The notes under the pieces are model-generated. The model saw nothing but the letters and a program-made list of their open reading frames with translations. It was not told the DNA's origin and searched no databases. From positions 3,618,520 through 3,682,519 of the forward strand of contig NC_048562.1 of the NCBI RefSeq assembly GCF_902806685.2: 64,000 bases of DNA. Reading direction: 5' to 3'. Origin of the DNA: Maniola hyperantus. Taxonomy: Eukaryota; Arthropoda; Insecta; Lepidoptera; Nymphalidae. The position numbers and the translations under genes are program-made. Positions 30,401 to 41,214 of this stretch are shown in pieces; position 1 is the stretch's first letter, and each line of letters begins with the position of its first letter.

Positions 30401-30534
30401 CACACTACACACTACACACAGCGACTAGCGACTACACACTACACACAGCGACTAGCGACTACACACTACACACAGCGACTGGCGAGGAGCGACTACACAC
30501 TACACACAGCGACTAGCGAGGAGCGACTAGACAC
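30401..30534. repeat. 27-bp minisatellite
   Basis: Units built from GACTACACACTACACACAGC plus GACTAGC. About 4.5 units; the last two carry an inserted GAGGAGC. Confidence 0.9.
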
Positions 30535-30552
30535 GTGTAGTGTGGCCCTTAT

Positions 30553-30650
30553 TGCTATCTGTTTTTTTTTAATTCATTAAAGGCGCACGCTTGATCACTA
30601 CCTGATGGGAAGTGATGATGTGGCCTAAGATAGAACGGAATATTGTAAGC
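30553..30650. repeat. Dispersed repeat X fragment
   Basis: AGGCGCACGCTTGATCACTA, TGATGGGAAGTGATGATGTG, GCCTAAGATAGAACGGA. The same order occurs at 59500. Confidence 0.55.
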
Positions 30651-30695
30651 AAAAGGAATTTTGACTCCTCTATACTTTTCGAAAATAAACTAAAA

Positions 30696-30927
30696 CTAGC
30701 TTATGCTCGCGACTTCGTCCGCGTGGACTACACAAATTTCAAACCCCTATTTCACCCCTTTAGGGATTGAATTTTCAAAAATCCTTTCTTAGCGGATGTC
30801 TACGTCATAATAGCAATCTGCATGCCAAATTTCAGCCCGATCCGTCCGGTAGTTTGAGCTGTGCGTTGATAGATTAGTCAGTCAGTCAGTCAGTCAGTCA
30901 GTTACCTTTTCCTTTTATATATTTAGA
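30696..30927 (-). mobile_element. HR Helitron-type element, complete
   Basis: CTAGCTTATGCTCGCGACTT to TTTTATATATTTAGA, with six GTCA units. Its TC end directly touches the CTAG end of the HU element that follows. Confidence 0.8.
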
Positions 30928-31125
30928 CTAGCGATCCACCCCGGCTTCACACGGCTAGCTTATTACAATTTACATATGGATCTATTTTTTTTTGAAAATA
31001 AAAAATGTTTATGTCACTCAAGAACAGTGTAGCTTTGTACTGGTGAAAGAATTTTCAAAATCAGTTCGGTAGTTCCTGTGATTATCCCCTACAAACAAAC
31101 TTACCTCTTTATAATATTAGTCTAG
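30928..31125 (-). mobile_element. HU Helitron-type element, complete
   Basis: CTAGCGATCCACCCCGGCTT, AGTGTAGCTTTGTACTGGTG, AAGAATTTTCAAAATCAGTT, ATAATATTAGTCTAGA. A second copy is at 37397. Confidence 0.75.
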
Positions 31126-31173
31126 AGTAGCTTTTGCAGAGATGTTTCTTCTGAAAATCAGCTGAAAATCAGC

Positions 31174-31385
31174 GCTGTATGTCCTTGTGCAACAAGGCAT
31201 ACAGCATAATGCTGAGCTGGGACCCTTTTTTCGGGTTGTGCCACACAATATAACAATTTGTTCCGGCGCTTCTTTTGCTTGTTCTCAGGTGGAAGAAGCG
31301 CCGGAACAACCAGCTCTTAGCTTTAAGTTGTGATGTGTGGCATAATTTGTATTAATAAACGTCTTTTCTTTCTTTCTTTTCTTTT
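31174..31385 (+). mobile_element. Hairpin-rich retroposon 3' end with (TTTC)n tail
   Basis: Hairpin 1 (31174-31205): GCTGTATG-t-CCTTGT / ACAAGG-CATACAGC. Hairpin 2: GTTCCGGCGCTTCTT (31260-31274) with AAGAAGCGCCGGAAC (31293-31307). GTGCCACACAAT and GATGTGTGGCAT enclose it. It ends AATAAACG(TCTT)n. Hairpins plus a simple tail suggest a LINE or SINE 3' UTR; there is no coding. Confidence 0.6.
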
Positions 31386-31701
31386 CTTTCTTCTGGATAA
31401 ATTTAAATAATAAATAATTGCATGCCAAATTTCAGCCCGATCTGTTTAGTAGTTTGAGTGATACGTCAGTCACCTTTTCCTTTTAAGATAAAGGATTTAA
31501 ACCTACCGCATTCGGATATTCTGCCCACCGCCTAACGCCTAACCCTTGAGCTTTTGATAGCCATGTTATCACTTATTTACAATAAGAGATAACAAGTTAT
31601 CGTAACTCAAGTTTGAAGATCATCCATCTTGTAATCACTGGTAATCAAACAACGGGAAGAGATTACTTTGTTTATTAACGTAAGGTTAAATTGGGGGGAA
31701 G

Positions 31702-31996
31702 CTGTGGTAGCCTAGTGGTTAGGACGTCCGCCTTCCAATCGGAGGTCGGGTGTTCGATCCCGGGCACGCACCGCACCATGTGCGTTTTTAAGTAATTAAA
31801 ATATCATTTGCTTTAACGGCGAAGGAAAACATCGTGAGGAAACCTGCATGCCTGAGAGTTCTCCATAATGTTTTCAAAGGTGTGTGAAGTCTGCCAATCC
31901 ACACTTGGCCAGCGTGGTAGACTATGGCCAAAACCCTTCTCACTCTGAGAGGAGACCCGTGCTCTGTAGTGAGCCGGCGATTGGTTGATCATGATA
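31702..31996 (+). mobile_element. SA SINE, full length
   Basis: GCTGTGGTAGCCTAGTGGTT head, GTTCGATCCCGGGCACGCAC, to GCCGGCGATTGGTTGATCAT. One of the best preserved copies. Confidence 0.9.
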
Positions 31997-32062
31997 ATGA
32001 AATTGGAGGGAAGGAGTTCGAGTTTGCTTGAAGACTTTTCTGTTTATAACCATCGATATAAA

Positions 32063-32237
32063 TGACAAGATATGGTCAAGTCCAAATTTCATGATTCTAG
32101 GTCCACGGGAAGTACCCTATAGGTTTCTTGAGAGGCAGGCAGGCAGGCAGGCAGACAACAAAGTGATCCTATAAGGGTTCCTTTTTAGGGTAACGTACCT
32201 CAAAAGGAAAAACGGAATCCTTATAGGATCACTTTGT

Positions 32238-32268
<31 letters not shown>

Positions 32269-32631
32269 CTGTCAAGAAACCTACAGGGTACTTCCCGTTG
32301 ACCTAGAATCATGAAATTTGGCAGGTAGGTAGATCATTTATAGCTGACATTTGGGGAAAAATCTGAAAACCGTGAATTTGTGGTTAGATCACTCAAAAAA
32401 AATTAAATTGTGGTCATGAACTAATAATTAGTATTTTGAACTTTCGAAGTGAGTGGCTTTATCAAGTGGGGTATCATATGAAAGGTCTTCACCTGTACAT
32501 TCTAAAACAGATTTTTATTTATTTTTATGCATCATAGTTTTTGAATGATCGTGCATAATGTCGAAAAAATACGACTGTAGTACGGAACCCTCATTGCGCG
32601 AGCCTGACTCGCACTTGGCCGGTTTTTCCCT
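32063..32631. mobile_element. Two G elements in opposite directions
   Basis: A short 3' piece on the minus strand (32063-32181; with AGGC repeats in place of AGAC) meets a full plus-strand copy (32182-32631), which begins TTTTTAGGGTAACGTACCTC. Their junction forms an inverted repeat of about 100 bp. Confidence 0.8.
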
Positions 32632-32654
32632 TTTAAGTTACGGAATCCTAAAAA

Positions 32655-32736
32655 GTTGGAAGTGCATGCCAGTGATTGAACCTGGACTCCAGAATAGAAG
32701 ACCGAAGTCTTAACCACTAGGCTATCGCCGCTTAAT
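32655..32736 (-). mobile_element. tRNA-like SINE head (SA-related)
   Basis: GTGATTGAACCTGGACTCCA (B box side) and GTCTTAACCACTAGGCTATC (A box side). No SA body follows, so it may be a related family. Confidence 0.6.
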
Positions 32737-32974
32737 AAAGTAGGTAGTCCATGTAAAACAGTTTAAACACTTTGATAACATAATTAACTGAACCGGTTGC
32801 CAGGTTAACTAAACAGTTAAGTAGGTAGTTTACATTTAACTTGAAGGAAATAAAGTTGTTTTATTAGTGCAGTTGGACATTTGGAAAGAAATGTAACGAA
32901 TCACTTCTATACGAGCTCCTTGGTTTACATGTACAGTCGTGAACACAAGTTGTTCAATAAAATATATAATTAAC

Positions 32975-33236
32975 TAGATGATGCCAGCGACTTCGTCCGC
33001 GTGGATTTAGGTTTTTAAAAATCCCGTGGGAACTCTTTGATTTTCGGGATAAAAAGTAGCCTATGTTTTTCCCCGGGATGCAATCTGTCGAAATAGGTTG
33101 GTTTTGTTTTTGTCAAAATAGGTTGAACGGATGGGCCGTGAAAGGCTTGCAGACAGACAGACAGATAGACGGACAGAAAGACAGACACACTTTCGCATTT
33201 ATAATATTAGTATGGAGTATGGATATTAGTATGGAT
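32975..33236 (-). mobile_element. HT Helitron-type element, complete
   Basis: CTAGATGATGCCAGCGACTT, TTTTTAAAAATCCCGTGGGA, GATGGGCCGTGAAAGGCTTG, CACTTTCGCATTTATAATAT, TAGTATGGA end. Confidence 0.75.
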
Positions 33237-33254
33237 TACCTATTTATAAGAAGA

Positions 33255-33338
33255 CTAGCTTATGCCCGCGGATTCGTTCGCGTGGACTACACAAATTTCA
33301 AACCCCTATTTTCCCCCCTTAGGGGATGAATTTTCAAA
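33255..33338 (-). mobile_element. HR 3' half
   Basis: ACTAGCTTATGCCCGCGGAT to ATGAATTTTCAAAAA, then cut by the L1 insertion. Confidence 0.7.
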
Positions 33339-33352
33339 AAAAAACAAAAAAA

Positions 33353-33494
33353 GGCAACCTGGGCGGTCTACTCGGCCTCTGGAGCGAGCTTGGATGGCTG
33401 GAGTGAAGACTTCAGCGGGGAGGGGCAATGCACGCACAACAGACGGAAACGTTTAGGTGCGGAAACCAGCAGAGAGTGAAGCAAGAAAGAAAGA
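33353..33494 (+). pseudogene. L1 LINE 3' end with coding C-terminus
   Basis: GNLGGLLGLWSELGWLE and stop (33353-33406), then CAACAGACGGAAACGTTTAG, GTGCGGAAACCAGC and a GAAAGAAAGAA tail. Same C-terminus as 21300. The 3' flank no longer matches HR, so a deletion accompanied or followed insertion. Confidence 0.8.
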
Positions 33495-33931
33495 ATCTGT
33501 TCAACCGATATGCAGTGATAAGCTCGCACACAGACAGACAGACACAGTGTGGCATTGTTCCTTGTAGGGTCGACACAGGTTTACCAGGTTCAGTACAAAG
33601 CACTGTCTCTGGTAAGTGTACACGCAGCTCTCCCACACTTGCCCCGTCGCTCAGCCATCAGTCATCCATTATCGCTCGCTGCGCTCACCGTGCCGCATAC
33701 ATTATAATTATATTACTAGATTACCATACAACACACTGTATGTGGGCTGTAACAGGACCAACACATTTTGATACTTTATCGCGAAATGAAATGAAATCAT
33801 TTATTTGCCAAATGTGAGTAGTAAATGATGGTACATACATGGATGGTCCCTTTCACATTTTTGCCATTTATGTATGGCGTGCAAAATATGTTGTACTTAC
33901 AATAAAAATAATTTAAAAAAAACACATAGAA

Positions 33932-34141
33932 ATGACCACGAAATTCTCCGTGCGTGTCGTACATTTCTTCTTCTTCGTCGTAGCACTCTTGGCAGAGCGG
34001 TCGTGGTCATTACGAAGCAACGTCTTTGAGGGCAGATGTTATATACCTCACGAGCATTCGCCACTTCTCCCTGCTGGTCGACAGCCTGGTACACTCGTGC
34101 AAAGGACCACCCACAGCAGACTTAATTTGGTCGGTCCATCG
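33932..34141 (-). pseudogene. LINE C-terminal fragment with 3' UTR
   Basis: In reverse: RWTDQIKSAVGGPLHECTRL then STSREKWRMLVRYITSALKD, VAS and stop (34010-34141). This is the conserved W..R..WR end of RTE-type insect LINE polymerases. The 3' UTR runs to a GAAGAAGAAG tail near 33967. 43 codons, 5'-truncated, frame intact. Confidence 0.85.
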
Positions 34142-34149
34142 TGCATTTA

Positions 34150-34655
34150 AGCTGCGATAACCTAGTGGTTAGGACGTCCGCCTTTTAATCGGAGGTCGGG
34201 GGTTCGATTCCGGGCACGCACCTCTAACTTTTCGGAGCTATGTGCGTTTTAAATGCGTGCGAGCCTCAACAGCTCAACGGGTAAAGGAGTGGACTGAAAA
34301 CCGAAAGGTCGACGGTTCAAACCCCGCCCGTTGCACTATTGTCGTACCTACTCCTAGCACAAGCTTGACGCTTAGTTGGAGAGGAAAGGGGAATATTAGT
34401 CATTCAAAATGGCTAATATTCTTTAAAAAAAATAAAAAAAATTAAATATCACTTGCTTTAACGGTGAAAGAAAACATCGTGAGGAAACCTGCATACCTGA
34501 GAGTTCTCCATAATGTTCTCAAAGGTGTGTGAAGTCTACCAATCCGCACATGGCCAGCGTGGTAGACTATGGCCAAAACCTCTCTCACTCTGAGAGGAGA
34601 CCCGTGTTTTGTAGTGAACCGGCGATGGGTTGATCATGATGATGATGATCGTGCA
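34150..34655 (+). mobile_element. SA SINE with an SC SINE inside
   Basis: SA head GCTGCGATAACCTAGTGGTT to GTGCGTTTTAAATGCGTGC, interrupted, and SA body from AAATATCACTTGCTTTAACG to GATCATGATGATGATGATCG. The body has few changes. Confidence 0.85.
34262..34440 (+). mobile_element. SC SINE nested in SA
   Basis: GCCTCAACAGCTCAACGGGT, GTCGACGGTTCAAACCCCGC, GCTAATATTCTTT with an A-rich tail. Younger than the SA host. Duplicated target bases are not clear. Confidence 0.85.
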
Positions 34656-34841
34656 TTTAGGTACATATTATATGGGATTTCGTACAGCGCAAGCGCTACG
34701 AGCGCGCGGATGGGGCGCTGTGAAGACAAAATGTATAGCGCTTTACAGAAAAATACAGAGATTTTAAAAGCTAAATCCACGCGGACGAAGTCGCGGGCAC
34801 CATCTAGTATATTTAGTAAAATCTTTTTTTCCTTCTTTCTT

Positions 34842-35423
34842 TTTAGGGTTCCGTACCTCAAAAGGAAAAACGCAACCCTTATAGGATCACTTTGTTGTCT
34901 GTCTGTCTGTCTGTAAAGAAACCTACAGGGTACTTCCCGTTGACCTAGAATCATGAAATTTGGCAGGAAGGTAGGTCTTATAGCTGACATTAGGGGAAAA
35001 ATCTGAAAACCGTGAATTTGTGGTTACATCACACAAAAAACATTAAATTGTGGTCATAAACTAATAATTAAGTAAGAAAACTACATGTATCAAGTGGGGT
35101 ATCATTCTTTCACCTTTACATTCTAAAACAGATTTTTGTTTATATTTACCCATCATTGTTTTTGAATTATCGTGCAAAATGTCGAAAAAATACGACTGTA
35201 GTACTGCGCCAGATCCTTCTTTCCACGCACGTGCAAACTGTGGAACCAACTCCCATCGGCGGTGTTCCCACTAGATTATAACATGGGGTTATTCAAGGGG
35301 CGGACCAACAAATTCCTTAAAGGCCGGCAACGCATCGGCGGCTGCTCTGGTGCTGCAAATGTTCATGGGCGGCGGTAATCACTTAACATCAGGTGACCCG
35401 CCTGCTCGCTTGCTCGCTATATC

Positions 35424-35469
<46 letters not shown>

Positions 35470-35505
35470 GTCGTTGCGCGAGCCTGACTCGCACTTGGCC
35501 GGTTT
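34842..35505 (+). mobile_element. G element split by a LINE 3' end
   Basis: TTAGGGTTCCGTACCTCAAA to GACTGTAGTACT, then LINE (35208-35467), then GTTGCGCGAGCCTGACTCGC to CCGGTTTTTT. Confidence 0.8.
35208..35467 (+). pseudogene. LINE 3' end with C-terminal coding and 37-A tail
   Basis: ARSFFPRTCKLWNQLPSAVF then PLDYNMGLFKGRTNKFLKGR and a stop (35208-35378). This is the FFPRT...LWN.LP terminus of Jockey/CR1-type insect LINEs. Then GGCGGTAATCACTTAACATC, a common lepidopteran LINE trailer, and a long A run (35430-35467). The long pure A tail implies a recent insertion. Confidence 0.85.
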
Positions 35506-35869
35506 TTTGAAGCAAGTATCAAACCGTTTCAGTCGCAGTTTATAATAACAGAATCAATAATGCTACGCCCGGGGTGTGACGTCAATAAATATGACTTATA
35601 CCATATTCCCGAACCCCCTTACCTCATTTACCCCATTTTGACCACTTGCTCGAACTAAATTACTTGATACGTCATTTCGTTCTATTAAGCTCATTTCACA
35701 CTACGGGATATAAATTATACTATAGACCAGTCAAATAGATATTCAAGGTTACAATAATTCGCATAGGGCTAAAAAATGGTACGAATGTTGAATGAATCAA
35801 AAGAACCCACTGGATTTCAACCCTATACCCACGCAAGCGAAGTCGCGGGCACCAGTTAGAACCTACCTA

Positions 35870-36369
35870 TTCTATGAAACCGTCAAATTCTTTTTTTATA
35901 ATATTCCTTGAAGTACGAGGACCCAAGAGCTGGTGCTTATTTCGCTCAACGGTTGAGCCTTGCCGTTCAGCGAGGTAATAGCGCCAGTGTTTTGGGCACA
36001 ATGCCCATAACTGACCATTTGGACGGCGTATATTTTTTGTAAATATAAATTTTTTAGTGATAAGTTTTTCTGTATGTTTTGTTTTAAAATTTTATTCATT
36101 TGAACTAATAATTAGTATTTTCAACTGTGATACAATCTAATCTTAAAAAAATAAATAGTTAATTGAAAAAAAAAAAAAAAAAAAAAAAAGTACGAGGATG
36201 GTTCTTACGGAGAGAAAAATTTAAAAATTGCCTAAAAAGTCTAAAAACAGCACGTAAAGTAGCATATTCCTTAAAAGTCAATTTGAACTTTAATACCATA
36301 CTATAAAGTGGAGGGGTTCCAGGAAGGCAAAACAAATTAGTGACGTGATAGGCGCGGGGGGGTCAGCTA
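35870..36369 (+). mobile_element. HV Helitron-type element split by RL
   Basis: ATAATATTCCTTGAAGTACG upstream and GGATGGTTCTTACGGAGAGA downstream; ends GGTCAGCTAG|T. The order matches HV at 4331. Upstream of 35870 lies an HT 3' end (GCGAAGTCGCGGGCACCAG). Confidence 0.7.
35920..36189 (+). pseudogene. RL retroelement, 5'-truncated insertion with poly(A) and 11-bp duplication
   Basis: DPRAGAYFAQRLSLAVQRGN then SASVLGTMPI, TDHLDGVYFL and stop (35920-36042) aligns to residues 720-754 of the intact RL protein, at roughly 65-70% identity. A 123-bp 3' UTR and 24 A follow. Flanks AAGTACGAGGA lie at 35911-35921 and 36188-36198. So RL-type elements end in poly(A), make target duplications and insert in non-rDNA sites. 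A 23-base stretch in its 3' UTR (36102-36124) equals part of the G element. Confidence 0.9.
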
Positions 36370-37396
36370 GTACGAAATAAAAATAATTGCTTAAAACGAG
36401 CCAATGATCCGTAAATATACAAATAACATCATAAAAATTATCCTTACATAAGTAAATATGATTGAAAAACTAATATTATTCCCGACCTTTCACGCATATC
36501 ATTTGTATGACAATAAAATTATCATAAAGCAAAATACTACTGGGAACACGGATGTAGAGAATATACTAGAAACACCATTACTCTGGAAGGCGTCCATAAG
36601 AGATGGGTCGGGCCGCAACGGTGCGGTGAGCACTACTGCGTCCACGGGACGCACCTCTATTCGACGCAGTGTCATATTTTTAAAATAACTTCAATAACCA
36701 CAAACACTCAAAATGAAAAATAATGTAATGTAAAAACAATGTACTGTTAGGTGGCTTGTTGATAGTGTGTTAGATTAATTGCTGATAGTCTGGACACGTC
36801 CTAATCCTCGGACGTTTGCTAAGAGTCTATGGTTTGGTGTGGAGTCTAGACACTCTCTAGTGACGCGTTGAATGGCAGCGGTATTTACTTGTAAATCAAT
36901 TTAATAAGCAAATGGTGATTGAAAGTATGTTAAAGTATATCAAAGTGGTTTTCGTTCTAACAGTACCTAATATATTATTATGTAATACAAGAGTTAATGT
37001 AGTCCTATAATATTAATTTTATTATACTTCATTATTAATTTTACTGTCCTCAGCAGATAATATGTTCAGCCGCATCGGGAGCATTGAATAAACGCTAATG
37101 ACAGCAGAGCGGTCTTGTACGTAGGCACAACCTCTACTTACGCATTTTTAAGGCCCGGCGCTGCAGATATCATTTGCATTTTAGTGCTGAAAAGTCTACT
37201 TATTACTATTACGACTTTTGCGACTCTCGAGGTTCTTGCGGCTGTTAAGGCACTTGCGGCTGTTAAGGCTTACGGCTGTTCTACAGAGGTCACATCTAGA
37301 AGAATAACATTGTATCTTTGTAAAAGGAAGTGATCTTGTATTGTTGAGGATCGGAATACGAAATGAACCTGTCAGTCGGGTCTAATACGGATTATT
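36370..37396. other. No gene seen
   Basis: AT-rich, apparently unique sequence. A short direct repeat, CTTGCGGCTGTTAAGG, occurs at 37227 and 37252. No exon-like frame was found. Confidence 0.5.
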
Positions 37397-37563
37397 TTCG
37401 ACTAGCGACCTGCCCCCGCTTCTCTAATTTTTTTGAAATATAATAAATAAAAATAGCCTATCTCACTCAGGAATAATGTAGCTTTGTACTGGTGAAAGAA
37501 TTTTCAAAATCGGTTCAGTAGTTCCAGAGATTACTTTACCTTTTTCTAATATTAAGTATAGAT
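37397..37563 (-). mobile_element. HU Helitron-type element
   Basis: ACTAGCGACCTGCCCCCGCT, TGTAGCTTTGTACTGGTGAA, TCTAATATTAAGTATAGA. Confidence 0.75.
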
Positions 37564-37641
37564 TTTAAATACATTTATCTTATAGCAATACTAGCTTCTG
37601 CCCGCGGCTTCGCCCGCGTGGCCTACAGGAAACAAATGGCA

Positions 37642-38070
37642 TTTTTAGGATTCCGTACCTCAAAAGGAAAAACGGAACCCTTATAGGATCACTTTGTTGT
37701 CTGTCTGTCTGTCAAGAAACCTACAGGGTACTTCCCGTTGACCAAGAATCATGAAATTTGGCAGGTAGGTAGATCTTATAGCTGACATTTGGGGAAAAAT
37801 CTGAAAACCGTGAATTTAGGCTTGATCACACAAAAAAAATTAAATTGTGGTCATGAACTAATAATTAGTATTTTCAATTTTCTTAGTAAGATAACTATAT
37901 CAAGTGGGGTATCATATGAAAGGTCTTCACCTGTATATTCTAAAACAGAATTTTATTTATTTTTATGCATCGTAGTTTTTGAATTATCGTGCAAAATGAC
38001 GAAAAAATACGACTGTAGTACGGAACCCTCATTGCGCGAGCCTGACTCGCACTTGGCCGGTTTTTTTTTC
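37642..38070 (+). mobile_element. G element, full length
   Basis: TTTTAGGATTCCGTACCTCA to GCACTTGGCCGGTTTTTTTT. All internal landmarks are present with few changes. Confidence 0.85.
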
Positions 38071-38455
38071 AGAAACAAACATTATAACATCAGGACGCGC
38101 ACCCTGCACCAGCACCGAATAACACATATAACCTTCCAAACTTTCATCCCCTATTTTACCACCCTTATGGGCGAATTTTCCAAAAATCCTGAAACAGGTA
38201 TTTCTTCATTTGTGATCGAAAAGCCAAATACCAATTTTCATGCAAATAACTTGAAAAATGACAGACTTTCATATAAACTTCCATCCCCCATTTAACCCAC
38301 TTAGGGGTGGAATTTCGAAAAATCCTTTCTTAATGGATACTTACTCTTTACAAAGAATAGACCCTCCAAATTTTATGTCTTTAGGACCAGCGGTTTAGGC
38401 TGTGCGTTTATATATATGTCAGTCAGTCAGTCAGTCAGGACTTTGAATTTTATAT
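38071..38455 (-). mobile_element. HW/HR Helitron-type fragments
   Basis: CCAAACTTTCATCCCCTATT, then CATATAAACTTCCATCCCCC and CTTAGGGGTGGAATTTCGAA, GGCTGTGCGTTTATATATAT, (GTCA)n. Two related bodies in a row. Confidence 0.55.
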
Positions 38456-38601
38456 ATAGAATTAGTTTGTTACTCGACTACAGCGAGAAAAACGAGGTCT
38501 TTTCGTCTGGTGGGAGATTTTGTCTATGGCTAGATACCAACTTACCAGCAAAGATAGTTGCGTGCTTGTATCGCTATGTACCTACATACATTTTTTTTAT
38601 T

Positions 38602-38940
38602 ATTATTCAGATACAAGTTAGCCCTTGACTGCAATCTCACCTGGTGGTAAGTGACGATGCAGTCTAAGATGGTAGCGGGCTAACCTGAAAGGGGTATGGC
38701 AGTTTTTATTTTTAATAAACCCATGCCCCTTGGGTTTCTACACGGCATCGTACCGGAACGCTAAATCACTTCGCGGCACGGCTTTGCCGGTAGGGTGGTA
38801 ACTAGCCACGGCCGAAGCCTCCCACCAGACCAGACGAGAAATTTAGAAATTATAAAATTCCAAATCCCTGCCAGGAATCGAACCCGGGACCTCCCACTAA
38901 TAAGACCACAGCGCTTACCACTGCGCCAGGGAGGTCGTCA
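38602..38940 (-). mobile_element. SB SINE, full length
   Basis: Mirror of the copy at 19018: ATACAAGTTAGCCCTTGACT to GCGCCAGGGAGGTCGTC, with B box complement CAGGAATCGAACCCGGGACC. Confidence 0.9.
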
Positions 38941-39574
38941 ACACATAGGTACACTGTCACGCACACAAGCATACGAATTTATCTTCACTTAAAAAATGAA
39001 ATGTTAGCAATTAACATGAGCTTTGTAAATCTTTAAACATAATCTACAGTTAGTTTACTGTCTCAATTATAATTATTAAAAATTCTTATTAATTTAAAAA
39101 ACGCCATGAAAATCGAAGAAACGTCCAATCGATTGGGAACCATTTCCAAATTTAAAATAAATGGATCCGGAGTCCATTCGAAGCGAAAGAATGATTCTGC
39201 TTCGTAAATCGATCGTAGAAACAATGGCATTTAATTCCGTTTCCAAATTCAAACCTGGGGTCGTGACCTGCTCGCTTGAGATCGTTCATCACTGGATTTT
39301 CCGATTATGAACATTCTATTTTCAAAATATCCGGATTGGATTTCGAAAGAAGCATTGTAATGGACATATACAAGTACGAGTACGCTGGAAAAGAGGTGCC
39401 ATACAAAATTACTGCCCAAAAAAGGAGTGTAATGATTTCAGAGTTTATGCATACGTATGTGAGTTTCTTTATTGCACCATAACTTTTTAGAGCCTAAACA
39501 GATTTGGGTGTACCGTGATATCGTTAGAAATCTTACTTACATCATCCCGATCCATCCATACACTGGGCATATTA
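38941..39574. other. No gene seen
   Basis: Apparently unique sequence. Short related phrases (ATTTCCAAATTTAAAA, GTTTCCAAATTCAAAC) but no frame with coding character. Confidence 0.5.
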
Positions 39575-39993
39575 AAAAACAAAAACAGGCCAAGTGTAAG
39601 TCAGACTCGCGCACCGAGGGTGCCGTACTACAGTTGTATTTTTTCGACATTTGGTACGATAACTCAAAAACTTTTGTGCATAAAAATAAATAAAAATCAG
39701 TTTTAGAATGTACAGGTAAAGCCATTTCATATGATACCCCACTTGGTATATTAATCTTACTTGAAAATACTAATATTTGTTCATGAACACATTTTAATTT
39801 TTTTTCAGGATGTAACCACAAATTCACGGTTTCCGTATTTTCCCCCAAAGTGTGCTATAAGACCTACCTGCCAAATTTCATGATTCTAGGTCAACGGGAA
39901 GTACCCTGTAGGCTTCTTGACAGACAGACAGACAGACAAAAACGTGATCCTATAAGGGTTCCGTTTTTCCTTTTGAGGTACGGAACCCTAAAA
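39575..39993 (-). mobile_element. G element, full length
   Basis: AAAAACAGGCCAAGTGTAAG to TTTTGAGGTACGGAACCCTA, with terminal hairpin GGGTTCCGT/ACGGAACCC. Confidence 0.85.
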
Positions 39994-40062
39994 ATGTTGA
40001 AAAAATACAACTAGTACGGAACCTTCGGTGCGCGAATCTGACTCACACTTGGCCGGTTTTTG

Positions 40063-41214
40063 TATATATATTATGTATAGATATACCACATTAAATCTAT
40101 TTAAAAATATAGGCATAATAGAGGTTTGAAGAATTCGCCAATGACATAATACGATTTGAAGTCCATTAATCGAGTAGTTTATTCGATGGCCACAATGGGG
40201 TGTAGTCGATAAAAAATCGATTTGGAAGCTGGTAGCGTGCGACTAACGATCTTATGTAGGAAGTGTATGCAAAGCAGTTAGCTATTATAGTATAGTCACG
40301 CTCGTTCGGATTGGCCCATTTGGAAAACCGTTATGGAAAACTTTCAAGCTGCACCCAGATTTCCTCGCGACGTTTTCATTCGCAGTTAAAGCAAGTGATA
40401 TTCAATATAGTCCTATAATACAAAAAAATATGAAAAAAAATCTATAATTTTGTAAAAGTTTAAGATATATTGCAAATAAAACATCTGAATGACGCTATAG
40501 AGACCAACGACTGTTGCGTAAGTAGGCCACTAGGAGTCAATGCCGCATTGTAGTTGGGACATTGACCCCAGTTTTGCATGCTTTGCGGGTTTAAAAATAC
40601 TAAATCACTAAAACTACAAAATAAGGCAAATGGTTATTGGTGCATTGTGTTTAAGATAGTGTAACAATAACGCTAAGTTTTTACTAACGTTCTGGTACAC
40701 CCTGTATAAAACACAAAAATGTTTCTACTACGCCTGTTATAGAATTTGAAACGATCCAACCGATGTGCCCCAAACCGGTTCCATTAGATAGGATAGATCC
40801 AATACAAATATCCATACTAATATTATAAATGCGAAAGTGTGTCTGTCTGTCCCATCCCGTCCGTTTTCTAGTTATCCAATGGTAGTTCAAGAAAACCTGC
40901 CGGGACGAGAAAAAACAAGTTATTCTTATGCTGTAGTGGCCAATATAGAAGTGTCCTAGTACACTGCTAAAAATGCAAGCTGCGGTGCTCCTAAAATTCG
41001 GACGGAGCCGCGCGACTGGTTTATCGTTTCCTCCGCGACGCGGCCATGTTGTGACGTCACGCTGACCGACTTTCAAGAAGCTTAGTGCTAAAAAGACACC
41101 CTGTAGAGTGATACAATGAAAATAATATGTACTTATAGAAGGTGAGTTCGAAAACAATAGTGCACGTAATGATTTTAAGCTAATATTCCTTGTAAGTATT
41201 GTTATTTGTAGATA
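40063..41214. other. No gene; remnants only
   Basis: 40306-40408 is an old SA remnant on the minus strand (TTTCCTCGCGACGTTTTCAT, TTAAAGCAAGTGATATTCAA). 40810-40868 is an HT 5' end (TCCATACTAATATTATAAAT). GTACACCCTGTATAAAAC at 40694 resembles DNA-transposon ends but has no partner. Confidence 0.45.

Noticed and set aside
33897..34094. Arg-rich 65-codon open frame on the minus strand
   Set aside because: It is the wrong frame of the LINE 3' end and its GAA tail; the true frame reads WTDQIKSAV...REKWR at 34010-34141.
37789..38295. 168-codon open frame
   Set aside because: Most of it is the G element read in a lucky frame; the same peptide words recur in every G copy (for example 5925, 63571).
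39080..39480. Possible host exon in apparently unique sequence
   Set aside because: All frames contain stops every 20-60 codons and no splice-bounded block shows coding bias.
40684..41157. 157-codon open frame on the minus strand
   Set aside because: It crosses an HT 5' end (40810-40868). The sequence has no family resemblance and mixed composition.
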